Part shown: positions 63,714 through 64,000 of the stretch, in pieces
How the letters are laid out: each line of letters begins with the position of its first letter
Position numbering within the stretch: position 1 is the stretch's first letter
Program-made: the position numbers and the translations under genes
The notes under the pieces: model-generated
Database searches by the model: none
The model's input: only the letters and a program-made list of their open reading frames with translations
Told to the model about the DNA's origin: nothing
Source: JAAFIM01 sp964467315
GTDB taxonomy: Bacteria; Bacteroidota; Bacteroidia; Chitinophagales; Saprospiraceae
Reading direction: 5' to 3'
Assembly (NCBI GenBank): GCA_964467315.1
Contig: CAYXSA010000007.1
Span: forward strand, 1-64,000
Length of the DNA stretch: 64,000 bases

Positions 63714-64000
63714 CTATTGCCCCTCTTCTCGGACTATCTCGTTGAGGGCATCGTTTATATTGTCGTACTTAAACTGAAATCCCGCCTCTTTCAATCGACG
63801 CGAAACCACATTCCGACTTTTCAAAATTAGCTCCGCTTCTGTGCCTATCAGCACTGCGCCCATCTTCACCAAAAATCTCGGCATCGGCAAACCCCAAGAA
63901 CGCCGCACCGCCCGCCGCAAAGCCCGCATCAATTCGGCATTGCTTATCGGATGGGGCTGCGCGATATTAAATACGCCGCTTAATTCCGTATGCTCCATCA
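63714..64000 (-). CDS. NAD-dependent epimerase/SDR, TIGR01777 (YfcH) type, C-terminal part
   Basis: Only the C-terminal 95 residues lie in the window; the start is beyond the right edge. The stretch (GVFNIAQPHPISNAELMRALRRAVRRSWGLPMPRFLVKMG, then LILKSRNVVSRRLKEAGFQFKYDNINDAL) matches the DUF1731 domain that ends TIGR01777/YfcH short-chain dehydrogenases. Partial; function of this family is poorly known. Confidence 0.85.
   Translation of the reverse strand, partial: MEHTELSGVFNIAQPHPISNAELMRALRRAVRRSWGLPMPRFLVKMGAVLIGTEAELILKSRNVVSRRLKEAGFQFKYDNINDALNEIVREEGQ

Overview
The window looks like a chromosomal segment of a gliding or T9SS-bearing Bacteroidota (Cytophagia/Saprospiria grade; the genus cannot be named). 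The evidence is a GldH lipoprotein beside a RicT/PSP1 protein, a PorP/SprF protein beside an OmpA-family protein, a secreted peptidase with a C-terminal sorting-type domain, a PUR-type DUF3276 protein, a LytS-type kinase with a propeller sensor, promoters of the TAnnTTTG type and almost no Shine-Dalgarno sequences. No rRNA, tRNA, CRISPR array, integrase or transposase was found.

Layout. 0-4.4 kb: lipoproteins (one frameshifted at the left edge) and a two-gene cassette of a HExxH protein plus a secreted partner. 4.6-6.7 kb: ComEC. 7.0-12.5 kb: a signalling block of two RsbR-like globin-fold/STAS proteins, two paralogous 193-residue proteins, a haem globin and two small STAS/SpoIIAA-like proteins. 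12.7-14.9 kb: a second, inverted copy of the HExxH cassette. 15-18 kb: a propeller/LytS histidine kinase. 18.2-27.5 kb: accessory genes (a Septu-like HNH/ATPase pair, an ADP-ribosyltransferase with a coiled-coil partner, a DUF3800 protein) mixed with MlaE and two glycosyltransferases. 27.7-38.8 kb: mostly metabolism (cytochrome b5-like, HMG-CoA reductase, RlmN, FBPase, YbeY, thioesterase plus flavin monooxygenase). 39-41 kb: a stand-alone domain like the N-terminus of contractile-injection ATPases, and a protein with an RGS-like segment. 41-48 kb: secreted paralogs, GNAT, OmpA/DUF1573 fusion and PorP/SprF. 48-64 kb: mixed housekeeping and envelope genes (cyclophilin, LutB, AlkC-like, S10 peptidase, peroxiredoxin, carbonic anhydrase, S51 peptidase, PAP2, GldH, RicT, and an SDR cut by the right edge).

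The most striking non-coding feature is a modular structured repeat, called family A here. There are 25 copies, one per about 2.6 kb, on both strands, always outside recognised genes and usually beside stop codons. Read on its own strand it runs GCGTGAGGGATAG, variable hairpin, ATAGCCCGACC, variable GC-rich hairpin, CACGCCC, A-run. The ends are nearly invariant while the hairpin arms are swapped between copies. Three lesser families lie in the same gaps: B (3 copies) and C (2 copies), both directly behind plus-strand genes, and D (2 copies). A further single large inverted-repeat element sits at 9.3-9.5 kb.

Functional themes: T9SS/gliding envelope biogenesis, a stressosome-like sensory block that includes globin folds, and conflict-type genes (Septu, ADP-ribosyltransferase, the duplicated HExxH cassette with changing C-termini and partners). 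Assignments rest on reading motifs by eye; no database search was possible.
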